Assembly (NCBI GenBank): GCA_964490725.1
Contig: CAZBDU010000014.1
Span: 1-64,000 of the forward strand
Direction: 5' to 3'
Source: CAZBDU01 sp964490725
GTDB taxonomy: Bacteria > Spirochaetota > Spirochaetia > SZUA-6 > DRHE01
Length of the DNA stretch: 64,000 bases
Below, piece by piece: positions 51,668 to 60,881 of this stretch; position 1 is the first letter of the stretch, and the number at the start of each line of letters is the position of its first letter. The position numbers and the translations under genes were made by a program. Below the pieces are notes generated by a model that ran no database searches, was not told the origin of the DNA, and was given only the letters and a program-made list of their open reading frames with translations.

Positions 51668-52639
51668 ATGGCTGAAGAGAAGCTTCCCGTCCTGACCGTT
51701 TCCTCCTCACCCCACGCCCGGGGGCCCGAATCGGTGCGCCGCATCATGGCCAGCGTGCTGGTCTGTCTGCTGCCGGCGGTGGTCTACAGCGTGGTTCGGT
51801 TTGGCGCCCACGTGGCGCTCATGTACGCAGTGGCCGTGGCCACCTGCCTGGCGGCGGAGGCAGGGGCGGTGCGTCTGCGCGGGCGCCCCTTCACCCTGGG
51901 CGACCTGAGCGCCGTGGTGACGGGGGTGTTGCTGGTGATGACCCTGCCACCTCGGTTTCCTATCTACGGGGTGGTCCTGGGCGCCGCCGTGGCGATCGTG
52001 ATCGGCAAGCAGATCTTCGGAGGCCTGGGGCACAACATCTTCAACCCCGCGCTGGTGGGGCGGGCCTTCCTGGCCGCCACCTACCCGGTGTTCATCTCGG
52101 ACTTCTCCCTGGCGGCGGACGCCACCACCGGGGCCACGCCGCTGGCCGCCGCCAAGTTCGACGGGGTGTCCACGCCGCTCCAGGGATTGTTCCTGGGCAC
52201 CGTGAGCGGCTCGGTGGGAGAGACCAGCGCGCTGCTGCTCCTGGCCGGCTCGGTGTACCTGTTCGCCCGCGGCTACCTCAAGTGGCGGATTCCGCTTGCC
52301 ATCGCAGTGACTGTCGCGATCCTCGGCCAGGCATTTCACTTCCTCGCGCCCCAGCGCTATCCCGATGCATTGCATCACCTCCTGGCCGGGGGTCTTTTTC
52401 TGGGGGCTCTCTACATGGCGACCGACCCGGTCACCTCGCCCCTGAGCGCGCGGGGCGGGGTGATCTTCGGCGTCGGCATCGGAATACTGGTGGTGGTGAT
52501 CCGGCTGTTCGGAGGGCTGCCCGAGGGGATGATGTACGCGGTGCTCCTGATGAACTCAGGCGTGCCCCTCATCAACAGGGGCACCAGGCCGCGCATCCTG
52601 GGAGAGCGGCCGCCTGCGGCCGCGGGAGGCCGACGGTGA
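51668..52639 (+). CDS. rnfD: Rnf complex subunit D
   Basis: 323 residues, about nine membrane helices. NIFNPALVGRAFL and DATTGATPL; the TGAT-type Thr is the site for covalent FMN. Starts one base after the rnfC stop. Confidence 0.95.
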   Translation: MAEEKLPVLTVSSSPHARGPESVRRIMASVLVCLLPAVVYSVVRFGAHVALMYAVAVATCLAAEAGAVRLRGRPFTLGDLSAVVTGVLLVMTLPPRFPIYGVVLGAAVAIVIGKQIFGGLGHNIFNPALVGRAFLAATYPVFISDFSLAADATTGATPLAAAKFDGVSTPLQGLFLGTVSGSVGETSALLLLAGSVYLFARGYLKWRIPLAIAVTVAILGQAFHFLAPQRYPDALHHLLAGGLFLGALYMATDPVTSPLSARGGVIFGVGIGILVVVIRLFGGLPEGMMYAVLLMNSGVPLINRGTRPRILGERPPAAAGGRR

Positions 52640-53262
52640 GCGCCGCAGGCGGCATGAAAGTGCGCGGCGCCAACCGGGTGCGGATGGTGGTGGTTCTCAC
52701 CGTAATCGCCCTGGTCTCCGGGGGAGTGCTGGCTCTGACCTACCTGGTGAGCAGCCCGGCCATCCAGGCGAACCAGGCGGAATCCCTGCGCAGGTCCATC
52801 TACGAGGTGGTCTCCGGCGTGTCGAAGTACCAGGAGAAGAGCCGCGACGGGATGACCTACTTCGAGTGCCGGGACGCGGCGGGAAAGCTGGCCGGCTACG
52901 CCCTGCCGGCTGAAGGCAACGGCTACCAGGGCACCATCCGGCTCATGATCGGCGTGAGCGCGGACCTGGCGACCATCACCGGGCTGGAGGTGTTGGAGCA
53001 GGTGGAGACCCCCGGCCTGGGCGGCAGGATCGGGGAGAAGGCCTTCCAGGATCAGTTCCGGGGACTGCCCACCCAGCCGCCCATCACCTACGTGAAGAAC
53101 AAGAAGCCCCAGGGGCCGGCGGAGATCCAGGCCATCACCGGCGCCACCATCTCCACCCGGTCCACCGTGGCCATCGTGAACCGCAAGCTGGAGGAGGCCA
53201 GGCGAGTCCTCGCCGGGGCCGGCGGGGTGGCCGCGGCGGGCGGGCAGGGAAAGGACCGGTAA
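52636..53262 (+). CDS. rnfG: Rnf complex subunit G
   Basis: 208 residues. One N-terminal membrane helix and an external FMN-binding domain: QVETPGLGGRIGE and AITGATISTRS, the SGATxST-type motif for covalent FMN. GTG start overlapping rnfD by four bases. Confidence 0.95.
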   Translation: MSAAGGMKVRGANRVRMVVVLTVIALVSGGVLALTYLVSSPAIQANQAESLRRSIYEVVSGVSKYQEKSRDGMTYFECRDAAGKLAGYALPAEGNGYQGTIRLMIGVSADLATITGLEVLEQVETPGLGGRIGEKAFQDQFRGLPTQPPITYVKNKKPQGPAEIQAITGATISTRSTVAIVNRKLEEARRVLAGAGGVAAAGGQGKDR

Positions 53263-53264
53263 CC

Positions 53265-53963
53265 ATGGGCGACCGACTGCTGAAGCAAGGACCGCGCCGC
53301 AGGGGACTTTTGGAGCTGGCCAAGGGGTTCTGGCGGGAGAACCCCGTGCTGGTGACGGTGCTGGGCCTGTGTCCCACCCTGGCGGTGACCACTTCCGCGG
53401 TGAACGCCCTCACCATGGGGCTGGCGGTGGTGTTCGTGCTCACCGCCTCCAGCGCGATCGTCTCCCTGATCCGGAATCTTGTGCCCAGACAGGTGCGGAT
53501 CGCCTCCTTCATCCTGATCATCGCCACCTTCGTAACCATGGTGGACCTGTTTCTGAAGGCCTACTTTCTGCCTCTCAGCCGGGCGCTGGGACCGTACGTG
53601 CCGCTGATCGTGGTGAACTGCATCATCCTGGGACGGGCGGAGTCCTTTGCCTCCAAGAACGGGGTGGGCCTGTCCATCCTGGACGCCCTGGGCATGAGCC
53701 TGGGGTTCACCGCCACCCTCATCGTCCTGGGAGGGATCCGGGAGGTGCTGGGGCAGCGCACCTTCTTCGGGCTTTCGGTGCTGGGCCAGGGCTTCGAGCC
53801 CTGGGTCATCATGATCCTTCCGCCGGGGGCGTTCATCACCCTGGGCTTCCTGCTGGGGGGGAAGAACCTGATCGATCGCACTCGCCGGCGCCGGAAGGAG
53901 GAGCGGGAGGCTGCAGCCGGCGCCGGCGCGGCGCAGCCGGCGGAGGAGAAGCGGCCGGCATGA
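53265..53963 (+). CDS. rnfE: Rnf complex subunit E
   Basis: 232 residues, six membrane helices; ENPVLVTVLGLCPTLAVTTS supplies one of the Cys ligands of the membrane-embedded 2Fe-2S cluster shared with RnfA. The last ~30 residues are a charged cytoplasmic tail. Starts two bases after rnfG. Confidence 0.95.
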   Translation: MGDRLLKQGPRRRGLLELAKGFWRENPVLVTVLGLCPTLAVTTSAVNALTMGLAVVFVLTASSAIVSLIRNLVPRQVRIASFILIIATFVTMVDLFLKAYFLPLSRALGPYVPLIVVNCIILGRAESFASKNGVGLSILDALGMSLGFTATLIVLGGIREVLGQRTFFGLSVLGQGFEPWVIMILPPGAFITLGFLLGGKNLIDRTRRRRKEEREAAAGAGAAQPAEEKRPA

Positions 53964-53982
53964 GGGTGGAGGAGAGCGAGCG

Positions 53983-54561
53983 ATGGGGTTGATCCTGATC
54001 TTCATCTCCGCGGTGCTGGTGAACAACTTCGTTCTCAGCTACTTCCTGGGCATCTGCCCGTTCCTGGGCGTGTCCGGGAAGATCGACTCCGCGGTGAGCA
54101 TGGGCATGGCAGTGACCTTCGTGCTCACCCTGACGGCGGCCATCACCTGGTTGATCAACCGCTACATCCTGGTGGCGCTGGGCCTTCCCTTTCTGGAGTA
54201 CGTGTCCTTCATCATCGTGATCGCCGCGCTGGTCCAGTTCGTGGAGATGTTCATCCGCAAGACCAGCAAGGCCCTCTACGACGCGCTGGGGATCTTTCTG
54301 CCCCTGATCACCACCAACTGCGCCATTCTGGGGCTGGCCCTGTTCGGGGCCCTGCGGGAGTACGGGTTTATCCAGAACGTGGTGTTCGGCATCGGGGCGG
54401 GGGGTGGATTCACCCTGGCGCTGGTGATCATGGCGGGCATCCGCGAGCAGCTGGAGCTGGCGGACGTCCCTGAGTCCCTGAAAGGGGCGGCCATCACGCT
54501 GATCATCGCCGGGCTGCTGGCCCTGGCGTTCATGGGCTTCGCCGGGCTGATCTCGGCGTGA
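53983..54561 (+). CDS. rnfA: Rnf complex subunit A
   Basis: 192 residues, six membrane helices, inverted-topology paralogue of RnfE. NNFVLSYFLGICPFLGVS and TTNCAILG carry the conserved Cys residues of the intramembrane cluster. Confidence 0.95.
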   Translation: MGLILIFISAVLVNNFVLSYFLGICPFLGVSGKIDSAVSMGMAVTFVLTLTAAITWLINRYILVALGLPFLEYVSFIIVIAALVQFVEMFIRKTSKALYDALGIFLPLITTNCAILGLALFGALREYGFIQNVVFGIGAGGGFTLALVIMAGIREQLELADVPESLKGAAITLIIAGLLALAFMGFAGLISA

Positions 54562-54631
54562 AGACCTTTGGCGGGCCGCAGCCCGCTCCCCGGTTCGGCG
54601 CCGGGGCGGGTGGCGGCGAGAGAGGTTCGTG

Positions 54632-55498
54632 ATGACGATATTGATTGTTTCCCTGGGAAGCATGGGCGGCATCGGGCTGATCCTGGCCCTGCTGCTGGTC
54701 CTGGCGGACCGGCAGCTGGCCGTGAAGGAAGATCCCAGGTTCGAGGAGGCGCTGTCCATCCTTCCCGGGCTCAACTGCGGCGCCTGCGGCTATCCGCAGT
54801 GCTCCGTGTATCTGTCCGCGGTCATGGGCGAGCAGGCGGAGGCCAACCTGTGCAAGCCGGGAGGGCCGGAGGTGGCCGCGAGACTTGCCGGGTTCCTGGG
54901 CGTCGAGGCGGGGACCGTCACCCAGGAGGTGGCGCGGGTGTGCTGCAGCGGCGGCGACCGCGAGGCGGTGCGCACCCGGGTCTACAACGGCGTGAAGAGC
55001 TGCGCCGCGGCCAACCTGGTGGGCGGAGAGAAGGCCTGCCTTTATTCATGCCTGGGCTACGGGGACTGCGTGGACTCCTGCCCCTTCGACGCCATCCACA
55101 TGGGGGAGAACTGCCTGCCGGTGGTGGACCTGGCGAAGTGTACGGGATGCGGCAACTGCGTGGTGGCCTGCCCGCGGGACATCATTACCCTGGCGGGCTA
55201 CGAGGAGGCGGTCCACGTGTACTGCATCTCCCGGGACCGGGGGGCGGAGGTGCGCAAGATCTGTAGCGCCGGCTGCATCGCCTGCAAGCTCTGCGAGAAG
55301 GACGACACCACCGGGGCCGTGAAGATCGTGGACAACCTGGCGGTGATCGACTTCTCGGTGCACCCTGCCCCGGTGGACTCGATTCGCCGCTGTCCCACCA
55401 AGGTGATCCGCGTCTCGGAGCCGGTGCCAGGTTTCCAGCCGCGGCGGGCCGAGGCCGCGGCAGCCGTCGGCGGGCAGGGAGGCCGCAAAGAATCATAG
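54632..55498 (+). CDS. rnfB: Rnf complex subunit B
   Basis: 288 residues. Membrane anchor, the Cys motif LNCGACGYPQC with a distal Cys (4Fe-4S), then ferredoxin repeats CLGYGDCVDSCPF and CTGCGNCVVACP, and a further CSAGCIACKLCEKD. It receives electrons from soluble ferredoxin. ATG 54632 is preferred over GTG 54629 because AGAGG is then six bases upstream. Last gene of the canonical set. Confidence 0.95.
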   Translation: MTILIVSLGSMGGIGLILALLLVLADRQLAVKEDPRFEEALSILPGLNCGACGYPQCSVYLSAVMGEQAEANLCKPGGPEVAARLAGFLGVEAGTVTQEVARVCCSGGDREAVRTRVYNGVKSCAAANLVGGEKACLYSCLGYGDCVDSCPFDAIHMGENCLPVVDLAKCTGCGNCVVACPRDIITLAGYEEAVHVYCISRDRGAEVRKICSAGCIACKLCEKDDTTGAVKIVDNLAVIDFSVHPAPVDSIRRCPTKVIRVSEPVPGFQPRRAEAAAAVGGQGGRKES

Positions 55499-55519
55499 AG
55501 GAAGCGAGGAGGTATCGAG

Positions 55520-55834
55520 ATGAGGATACTGACCGTTTTGTTGTCGTGCCTGGTCCTTCTGGGCGCGGCGTCCGTCGTGTACGGGCACGAGGGTGAGGAG
55601 CACGAGGCACCTCAGAAGGTCACGAGCGCCGTCATGAGCGGCTCTCACGACGAGGGGCAGGCCGGGGGCGAGGAGGAGCACTCCGAGGCGGTGGAGGCGG
55701 ACTTTCAGACCATCCGGCAGGAGGTGTCTGCCTCCACTGCGTTCATCGTCATCAAGGCGCTGGCCCTGGCGGCGGCAATCGCGGGGATCGGGCTGGTGTA
55801 TCTGACCCGCCGCAGGAGCGGAGAGACAAGATGA
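55520..55834 (+). CDS. His/Glu-rich exported membrane protein
   Basis: 104 residues. Signal peptide or helix (1-22), then HEGEEHEAP and GGEEEHSEAVEAD, a His/Glu-rich external segment that may bind metal, and one C-terminal membrane helix (about 75-95). It overlaps the cytochrome b start by four bases and follows rnfB by 21 bases, so it belongs to the same transcription unit and may be a small subunit linking Rnf and cytochrome b. Family not recognised. Confidence 0.6.
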   Translation: MRILTVLLSCLVLLGAASVVYGHEGEEHEAPQKVTSAVMSGSHDEGQAGGEEEHSEAVEADFQTIRQEVSASTAFIVIKALALAAAIAGIGLVYLTRRRSGETR

Positions 55835-56844
55835 GCGCCGGCGACGCGTCTGAAGGCAAGGAGTGGAGACTCACAGACTTCGACTACGAGGTGCCGGAAA
55901 ACGCCGAGCGGTTCGGCTACAGCGTCGGGGGAGTCACCCTGGTGGGACTGCTTCTGCTCATCCTCACCGGGATCATCATGACCTTCTTCTACACCCCGAC
56001 GGTGGATGAAGCGCGGGGGAGCGTCCTGGCCCTGAGCTCTCACCCGGGAGGACTGTGGTTGCGCTCGTTCCACCGCTGGACTGCAGAGGCGGTGATCTTT
56101 CTGCTGATCCTGCACATTACCAGGGTGGTGTTCACCGGGTCTTACCGCGGCAGGCGTACGCTGAACTGGCTTTTCGGTGTGCTGCTGCTGTTCGTGACCA
56201 TGGGATTCTTCTTCTCCGGGACCGTGTTGAAGTGGGATCAGGAGGGATACGAGGCGTACCAGCACGCCGTGGAGGCCATGGAGCTGGTCCCCCTGGTGGG
56301 GGCCGCGCTGGCTTCGGTCATAACCGGCCTCCCCGCGGTGGCGCGATTCTACGCCACCCACACGCTGGTGCTCCCGGCCCTGCTTCTCCTGCTTCTTACC
56401 CCGCACCTGGTGCTGATGAAGCTGAACGGGCTTTCAACCCTGCCGGGGGAAAGCTCGCCGCGGACCAGCTCCTTCTTCCATCATCTGAAGCGAGTGCTGG
56501 CCTTCAGCCTGATCGTCTACGGAGTGATGGCGTTTCTGGCCGCCCTGTTTCCGGCCAGCCTGTATCCCGGGCCGTACACCGGCGTTGAGATGACCAAGCC
56601 GCCGTGGGCGTTCCTGGTCCTTTACGCTCTGGAGGATTGGATCGGCCTCAAGGCGCTGCTGGTGGCTCCGGTGGTGCTTCTGGTGGGGCTGGTCGTGATC
56701 CCCTTCATCGACCGCAGAGCGTCCCTGAGCTCAGCGGCGCGGAAGCTCATCGTCTGGGGCTACGTTTTCGTCGCCGCCGTGGTGATCTTTCTGATCGTCT
56801 ACGTCGGCCTCACCCCGCCGGTGACCCATCTGGGCATGGATTGA
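55831..56844 (+). CDS. Cytochrome b (bc1/b6 type, fused N and C parts)
   Basis: 337 residues, seven to eight membrane helices. Four haem ligands: His in RSFHRWTAEAV and LILHITR, and in YATHTLVLPALL and TPHLVLMK, spaced 14 and 14 residues as in b-type cytochromes. TKPPWAFLVLYALED resembles the PEWY quinol-site region. N-terminal DYEVPENAERFGYSVGG is soluble. It would exchange electrons with menaquinone. No Rieske protein or cytochrome c gene is nearby; it sits directly after Rnf, suggesting an Rnf-to-quinone branch. Confidence 0.85.
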   Translation: MSAGDASEGKEWRLTDFDYEVPENAERFGYSVGGVTLVGLLLLILTGIIMTFFYTPTVDEARGSVLALSSHPGGLWLRSFHRWTAEAVIFLLILHITRVVFTGSYRGRRTLNWLFGVLLLFVTMGFFFSGTVLKWDQEGYEAYQHAVEAMELVPLVGAALASVITGLPAVARFYATHTLVLPALLLLLLTPHLVLMKLNGLSTLPGESSPRTSSFFHHLKRVLAFSLIVYGVMAFLAALFPASLYPGPYTGVEMTKPPWAFLVLYALEDWIGLKALLVAPVVLLVGLVVIPFIDRRASLSSAARKLIVWGYVFVAAVVIFLIVYVGLTPPVTHLGMD

Positions 56845-57404
56845 TGGGGAAGCGGCTGCGCTTGTTCGGGTTGAGAGGGGCTCCCCGCGCCGGCGGCTCC
56901 GGCCGCGGGGAGTCCCTCCGCGAGGAGCGCATCCGGAGCCGGCCCGCCGACGGTGAGCCCGCGGAGGTGGTTGCCGTTCACGGCGGGAGGGCTATCCTGC
57001 GGCTGGCCGCCGGCTCGGGATGCGAGAAGTGCCGCCTGTGCAGGCGGGTCTCCTCAGAGGAGATGGCCCTGTCGGCGCGCTGCGATCCCGGGCTCCGGCC
57101 CGGGGACCGCGGAACGGTATTCGTGGATCCGGCGGTGCGGGTCCGGGCCGCGCTGGTCCTGTTCTTGGCCCCCCTGGCGGCGCTGGTGGGCGGCTACTTC
57201 GCCGGCGCCATCCTGGCCCGCGTGACCGGCCTGGGAGGAGGCGGAGAGCTCCTGCCGGCGCTGGTAGGGCTGGCCTCTCTGGCGGCCAGCTTCCTGCCGA
57301 TTCATCGCTACGACCGTCGCAAGCGGTCGGACCCGCGGTTTGCCCTCCATTTCTGGGTCACCGGGCGGTCTTCGGTGGGCGCAGAGGCGTACCGCGGCGA
57401 TTGA
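56844..57404 (+). CDS. Second RseC/SoxR-reducing-type protein
   Basis: 186 residues. A basic N-terminal extension (~45), then AEVVAVHGGRAILRLAAGSGCEKCRLCRR, the RseC Cys motif, and two membrane helices (ALVLFLAPLAALVGGYFAG and ALVGLASLAASFLPI). Its ATG uses the last base of the cytochrome b stop. Position at the end of the rnf unit matches the known Rnf-RseC association. It is diverged from the copy at 28621. Confidence 0.85.
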   Translation: MGKRLRLFGLRGAPRAGGSGRGESLREERIRSRPADGEPAEVVAVHGGRAILRLAAGSGCEKCRLCRRVSSEEMALSARCDPGLRPGDRGTVFVDPAVRVRAALVLFLAPLAALVGGYFAGAILARVTGLGGGGELLPALVGLASLAASFLPIHRYDRRKRSDPRFALHFWVTGRSSVGAEAYRGD

Positions 57405-57461
57405 GCCGATCGAGGCGATCGGGTTGAGCTAGGTGACGATATTTCACAGGAGGAGGTTTCC

Positions 57462-58142
57462 ATGCAGAACGCAATCGCAGAGGGTATTCACTGGGTGGGA
57501 GTGCATTTCCCCACGCCCCCGGGGGCGGCGCTGAACGCTTATCTGATTCAGGACCAGGAGGTGGCGCTGATCGACACCACCGCCCCGGCCACTGCGCCGG
57601 CGGTGCTGGAGAAGGTGAAGGCCCTGGCCGACCCAAGGGAGATCCGGCACATCGTGCTGACCCACGCGGACCTGGACCACGCCGGCGGGCTGGCGGCCTT
57701 CCTGCGGGAGGCGCCCCAGGCCCAGGTACACGTCAGTGAGTTCGAGGCCAAGAGCCTTCCCATGTGGGGCGTGAAGGCCTCCGTGCACATCACCGGCGAG
57801 GGGGACAGGCTCTCCCTGGGCAGGCATACCCTCCGCTTCATCCAGACTCCCTACATCTGCACGCCCGGCCACCAGCTCCTGTTCGAGGAAAGCGAGGGGA
57901 TCCTCTTTTCGGGGGACCTGTTCGCCCAGATCGGCCCGGTGGAATGGACCCTCTTCTCCGAGGGCGACAGGTCGGAGCTGCTGAAGAAAGTCCAGGCCAT
58001 GAAGCTCGGCGTGACCGACTACCCGCGGCAGGCCATCGAGAAGATCAGGGACCTGCCGGTGCGAATCATCGCCTCGGGGCATGGCCAGCTGCTGAGCGAC
58101 AACGTGCAGCGCTACATGAAGGAGCTGAGCGGCCAGGCCTAG
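57462..58142 (+). CDS. Metallo-beta-lactamase fold protein (ODP/flavodiiron-like)
   Basis: 226 residues. THADLDHAGG is the HxDxDH metal motif (beta-lactamases have HxHxDH; flavodiiron and ODP proteins have an acidic second ligand), followed by PGHQLLFEE, LFSGDLF and ASGHGQLL. Compared with flavodiiron proteins the flavodoxin part is missing, so an ODP-like di-iron, oxygen- or NO-binding protein is the nearest match. Strong GGAGGAGG before the ATG. It overlaps the convergent ptsP gene by four bases at the stop. Confidence 0.75.
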   Translation: MQNAIAEGIHWVGVHFPTPPGAALNAYLIQDQEVALIDTTAPATAPAVLEKVKALADPREIRHIVLTHADLDHAGGLAAFLREAPQAQVHVSEFEAKSLPMWGVKASVHITGEGDRLSLGRHTLRFIQTPYICTPGHQLLFEESEGILFSGDLFAQIGPVEWTLFSEGDRSELLKKVQAMKLGVTDYPRQAIEKIRDLPVRIIASGHGQLLSDNVQRYMKELSGQA

Positions 58143-60391
58143 CCGGCAGAGCCGGGGGGTGCGCCGTCGGGGACGCCTTCTTCGCCTAGCGAGCGCACGT
58201 ATTCCTCGATCTCCGCGATACGGACGATCGAGAGCATCTCGGCGGCAACCCTCTCGGCCCGCTCCAGGCTGTTGGCCGCCAGCCGGCTGCGAACCTCCGG
58301 GATGCGTCGCGGGTCCACGCTCAGCTTGCGGATCCCCAGCCCGCTGAGAAAGAGGGTCATGGAGGGATAGGAGGCCGCGTCTCCGCATACCGAGAGCTCA
58401 GAGATGCGTTCCCCGACCCCGTCGGCGATCCTTTTCAGGGCGCGCAGCACCATGGGGTGATGGCTCAGGTACAGCTTCCCGAGCCGTTCGTTGGTGCGGT
58501 CCACCGCCAGCAGGTACATGACCAGGTCGTTGGTCCCTATGGACAGGAAGTCCGCCTCCTGCGCCAGCTCGGAGATTGCCTCCACCGCGGAGGGCAGCTC
58601 CACCATCGCTCCGACCCTCGCCCGGGCGTTGTGCTCCACGCCCTGTTGCGCCAGCTCCCGCTGGCAGCGGTGCAGCTCATCGCGCGCCTCCAGGTACTCG
58701 TCCACCGAGGAGATCATGGGAAACATGATCCCCAGCCGCACTCCGGCTCCGGCGCCCGCGCGGAGCATGGCGCGGAGCTGATCGCGGAACAGGTCCCTGC
58801 GAGAGAGGGAGAAGCGGATCCCGCGCACTCCCAGGAAGGGGTTGGATTCGCGCTCCCAGGTGGGCATGAGCTTGTCGCCTCCCAGATCGAAGGTGCGCAG
58901 AATTACCTCCTCCTCCGGCATGGCGCGCACGATCTCCCGGTAGATCAGGGTCTGCTCCTCTTCCGAGGGAAAGTCGTAGCGCAGAATGAAGGGAAACTCG
59001 CTGCGGTACAGCCCGATGCCGTCGGCCCTGCAGGCGGCGGCACCCTCCAGCTCCGACAGGAGGTTGATGTTGGCCATCACGCGGATCCCCATCCGGCGCA
59101 CGGCCTTTTTCTCCTTCACGGTGCATGCCGGAGATACGACGGAGGCCGTCAGCCTGTCGAACCGCTCCTTCAGTTGTTGCTGCGGCTCGATATGGAGCCT
59201 GCCGCCGCTGGAGTCCAGGAGGACAAACGTACCGGGGGGCAGGTCCTCAAGGCGGGGGTCCTGCGTTGCCAGAACCGGAATGCCCAGCGACCGGGCCAGG
59301 ATGGTGATGTGGGCTGTGGTGGTGGCTCCCCGGAAGACGATCCCTTCCACGTTCTGGACGGCAAGCTTCACCATTTCCGAGGGGAACAGCTCGGAGGTGA
59401 GAACGATATGCCCCCGATAGTCCGCCAGCTCCTCTTCGATGCCCTCCAGATTGGTGAGAATCCTGTGGCCCACGTCCCGCACGTCCTGGGCCTTCTGCTG
59501 GAGCCGGGGCTCCGTCAGGCGGGTGAACCGGTCGACGTACCGGTTCACCACCTCCACCACCGCGGCCGCCGGAGTCATCCCCTCCCGGATCCGACGCAGC
59601 ATCTTCCCGGTGAAGTCCTCATCCTTGAGCATGAGCAGATGAGAGCTGAAGATGAAGGAAGCCAGGTCCTGCGAATCCAGCTCGATTCGTGACTGCAGCA
59701 TCTCCAGCTGCTTTTGCGAGGCCTCCACGGCGTGCAGGAACCCCTGCTCGGGGGACTGCCCGGGGGGCAGGCCTGAGGGAGTCTGCTCGTGGATCGCATA
59801 CAGATCGGCCAGCCGGAACAGCTGCCCCAGGGCCACGCCGTCGGACACGCTGAGGCCGGTGATCAGGGTCGGAACCTCCCTGGTAAGCGCCGGCCGGGCG
59901 TGCTCCCTGTCCCGCATCTCGATCAGCACGGTGGCGTTCTCCATGGTGGCCGCCAGGTGAGAGGCGATGGCCTTGAGGGCGTTCAGGTGTTCCTCGTCCA
60001 GACCCTCCGGCTGCCGGTTCTCCAGGGCGATCCCGCCGATGAGCACCGGTCCCCTGCGGATGGGAACGGCTGCGATCCTGCGCCGGCCTCCCGCGCGGTC
60101 GGGCTGCTCGCCGATGCGGGGGCTCCGCTCTCTGAGCGCCTCGGCGATGACGCCCGTGCCCTCCCGTATCTCCTCCGCGACCAGACCGCCGCGTCCGCCG
60201 GAGGTAGCGGAGAACAGCAGGTCCCCGCGCTCCTCGTCCACCAGCAGCACCGTGCAGCTGTCGGCCTCCAGGAATGAGGCCACCCCGTCGGCCACCTCCC
60301 GGAGGAACCCCTCGATGCTTCCCCTCTTCTCGAAGAGGCTGGATAGGCGGCCCAGGATCTGCGCCAGGTGGATCTTGTGGGGTTTCTTCAT
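58139..60391 (-). CDS. ptsP: PtsP-type enzyme I (GAF-PEP phosphotransferase)
   Basis: 750 residues. N-terminal GAF domain (~15-165), then enzyme I: swivelling domain with phosphorylated His361 in ATTTAHITILARSLGIPVL, the PEP-binding barrel with GIGLYRSEFPF, FLGVRGIRFSL, GAMVELPSAV, and SIGTNDLVMYLLAVDR, VCGDAAS. PtsP starts the nitrogen-type phosphotransferase chain, handing phosphate from PEP to NPr. No HPr/NPr or EIIA gene is in the window. The ATG has no ribosome binding site but lies seven bases from a good -10, so the message is probably leaderless. Confidence 0.9.
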   Translation of the reverse strand: MKKPHKIHLAQILGRLSSLFEKRGSIEGFLREVADGVASFLEADSCTVLLVDEERGDLLFSATSGGRGGLVAEEIREGTGVIAEALRERSPRIGEQPDRAGGRRRIAAVPIRRGPVLIGGIALENRQPEGLDEEHLNALKAIASHLAATMENATVLIEMRDREHARPALTREVPTLITGLSVSDGVALGQLFRLADLYAIHEQTPSGLPPGQSPEQGFLHAVEASQKQLEMLQSRIELDSQDLASFIFSSHLLMLKDEDFTGKMLRRIREGMTPAAAVVEVVNRYVDRFTRLTEPRLQQKAQDVRDVGHRILTNLEGIEEELADYRGHIVLTSELFPSEMVKLAVQNVEGIVFRGATTTAHITILARSLGIPVLATQDPRLEDLPPGTFVLLDSSGGRLHIEPQQQLKERFDRLTASVVSPACTVKEKKAVRRMGIRVMANINLLSELEGAAACRADGIGLYRSEFPFILRYDFPSEEEQTLIYREIVRAMPEEEVILRTFDLGGDKLMPTWERESNPFLGVRGIRFSLSRRDLFRDQLRAMLRAGAGAGVRLGIMFPMISSVDEYLEARDELHRCQRELAQQGVEHNARARVGAMVELPSAVEAISELAQEADFLSIGTNDLVMYLLAVDRTNERLGKLYLSHHPMVLRALKRIADGVGERISELSVCGDAASYPSMTLFLSGLGIRKLSVDPRRIPEVRSRLAANSLERAERVAAEMLSIVRIAEIEEYVRSLGEEGVPDGAPPGSAG

Positions 60392-60397
60392 GGGTCA

Positions 60398-60427
60398 AAC
60401 ATAGGTAGGGGGCTACCGGCGGGTCAA
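60398..60427 (-). promoter_or_regulatory. Leaderless ptsP promoter with palindromic spacer
   Basis: On the minus strand TTGACC (60427-60422), 18 bases, TATGTT (60403-60398), then ATG at 60391. The spacer contains GGTAG/CTACC (60404-60417) as an inverted repeat, placed like operator 1 but with a different sequence. Confidence 0.6.
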
Positions 60428-60590
60428 CCGTTCCGGCGCCGGACCCGGCCGGTGGCGCCACCACGATCGAGCCCCGGGCCGCCGCCAGAGAGAACGCCGC
60501 GGCCGGGCGGACCGTGGGGGTTCCCCCACGGCGCCCGGCACGCAGCTCGATACGGGGCTCGTTCGGACCGGCGGCCTGAGGCGCATCCCG

Positions 60591-60842
60591 CTACTCCGCC
60601 ACCTTGCGGACGAAGATGCTCCAGGCCGAGGGCGCCTGCTGGCGGACCGCCAGCACCTGCTGGCCGGCCAGCTTCAGGCTGTGAGGCACGTTTTCCACGG
60701 CCGTCGCGTTGTCCACGGTGATCTTCAGCACCTGGCCGATCTGCATCTCCTCCAGGGTGATGCGGCTCTTGACGAACGTGTAAGGGCAGACCTCACCCCT
60801 GAGATCCAGGTCGAAGTCTGCCACGATCTGCTCTTCCGCCAT
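60591..60842 (-). CDS. TusA-family sulfur carrier
   Basis: 83 residues. LDLRGEVCPYTFVKSRITLEEM, TusA with Cys19 in the CPxT motif. Nearest relatives within the window are the protein at 38464 and the C-terminal part of the sulfite reductase. It follows the second ThiF-like gene by 39 bases and is presumably under operator 8. Pairing of a TusA carrier with an E1-like enzyme suggests an alternative sulfur-activation route. Confidence 0.85.
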   Translation of the reverse strand: MAEEQIVADFDLDLRGEVCPYTFVKSRITLEEMQIGQVLKITVDNATAVENVPHSLKLAGQQVLAVRQQAPSAWSIFVRKVAE

Positions 60843-60881
60843 TCGCTCTTTCCTCCCTGTTCCGGCGAACCGGCGCGAGTC

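Noticed and set aside
60404..60417. GGTAG/CTACC palindrome as a tenth csoR-type operator
   Set aside because: Half-site polarity is reversed compared with TACCCC...GGGGTA; listed only as a separate element.
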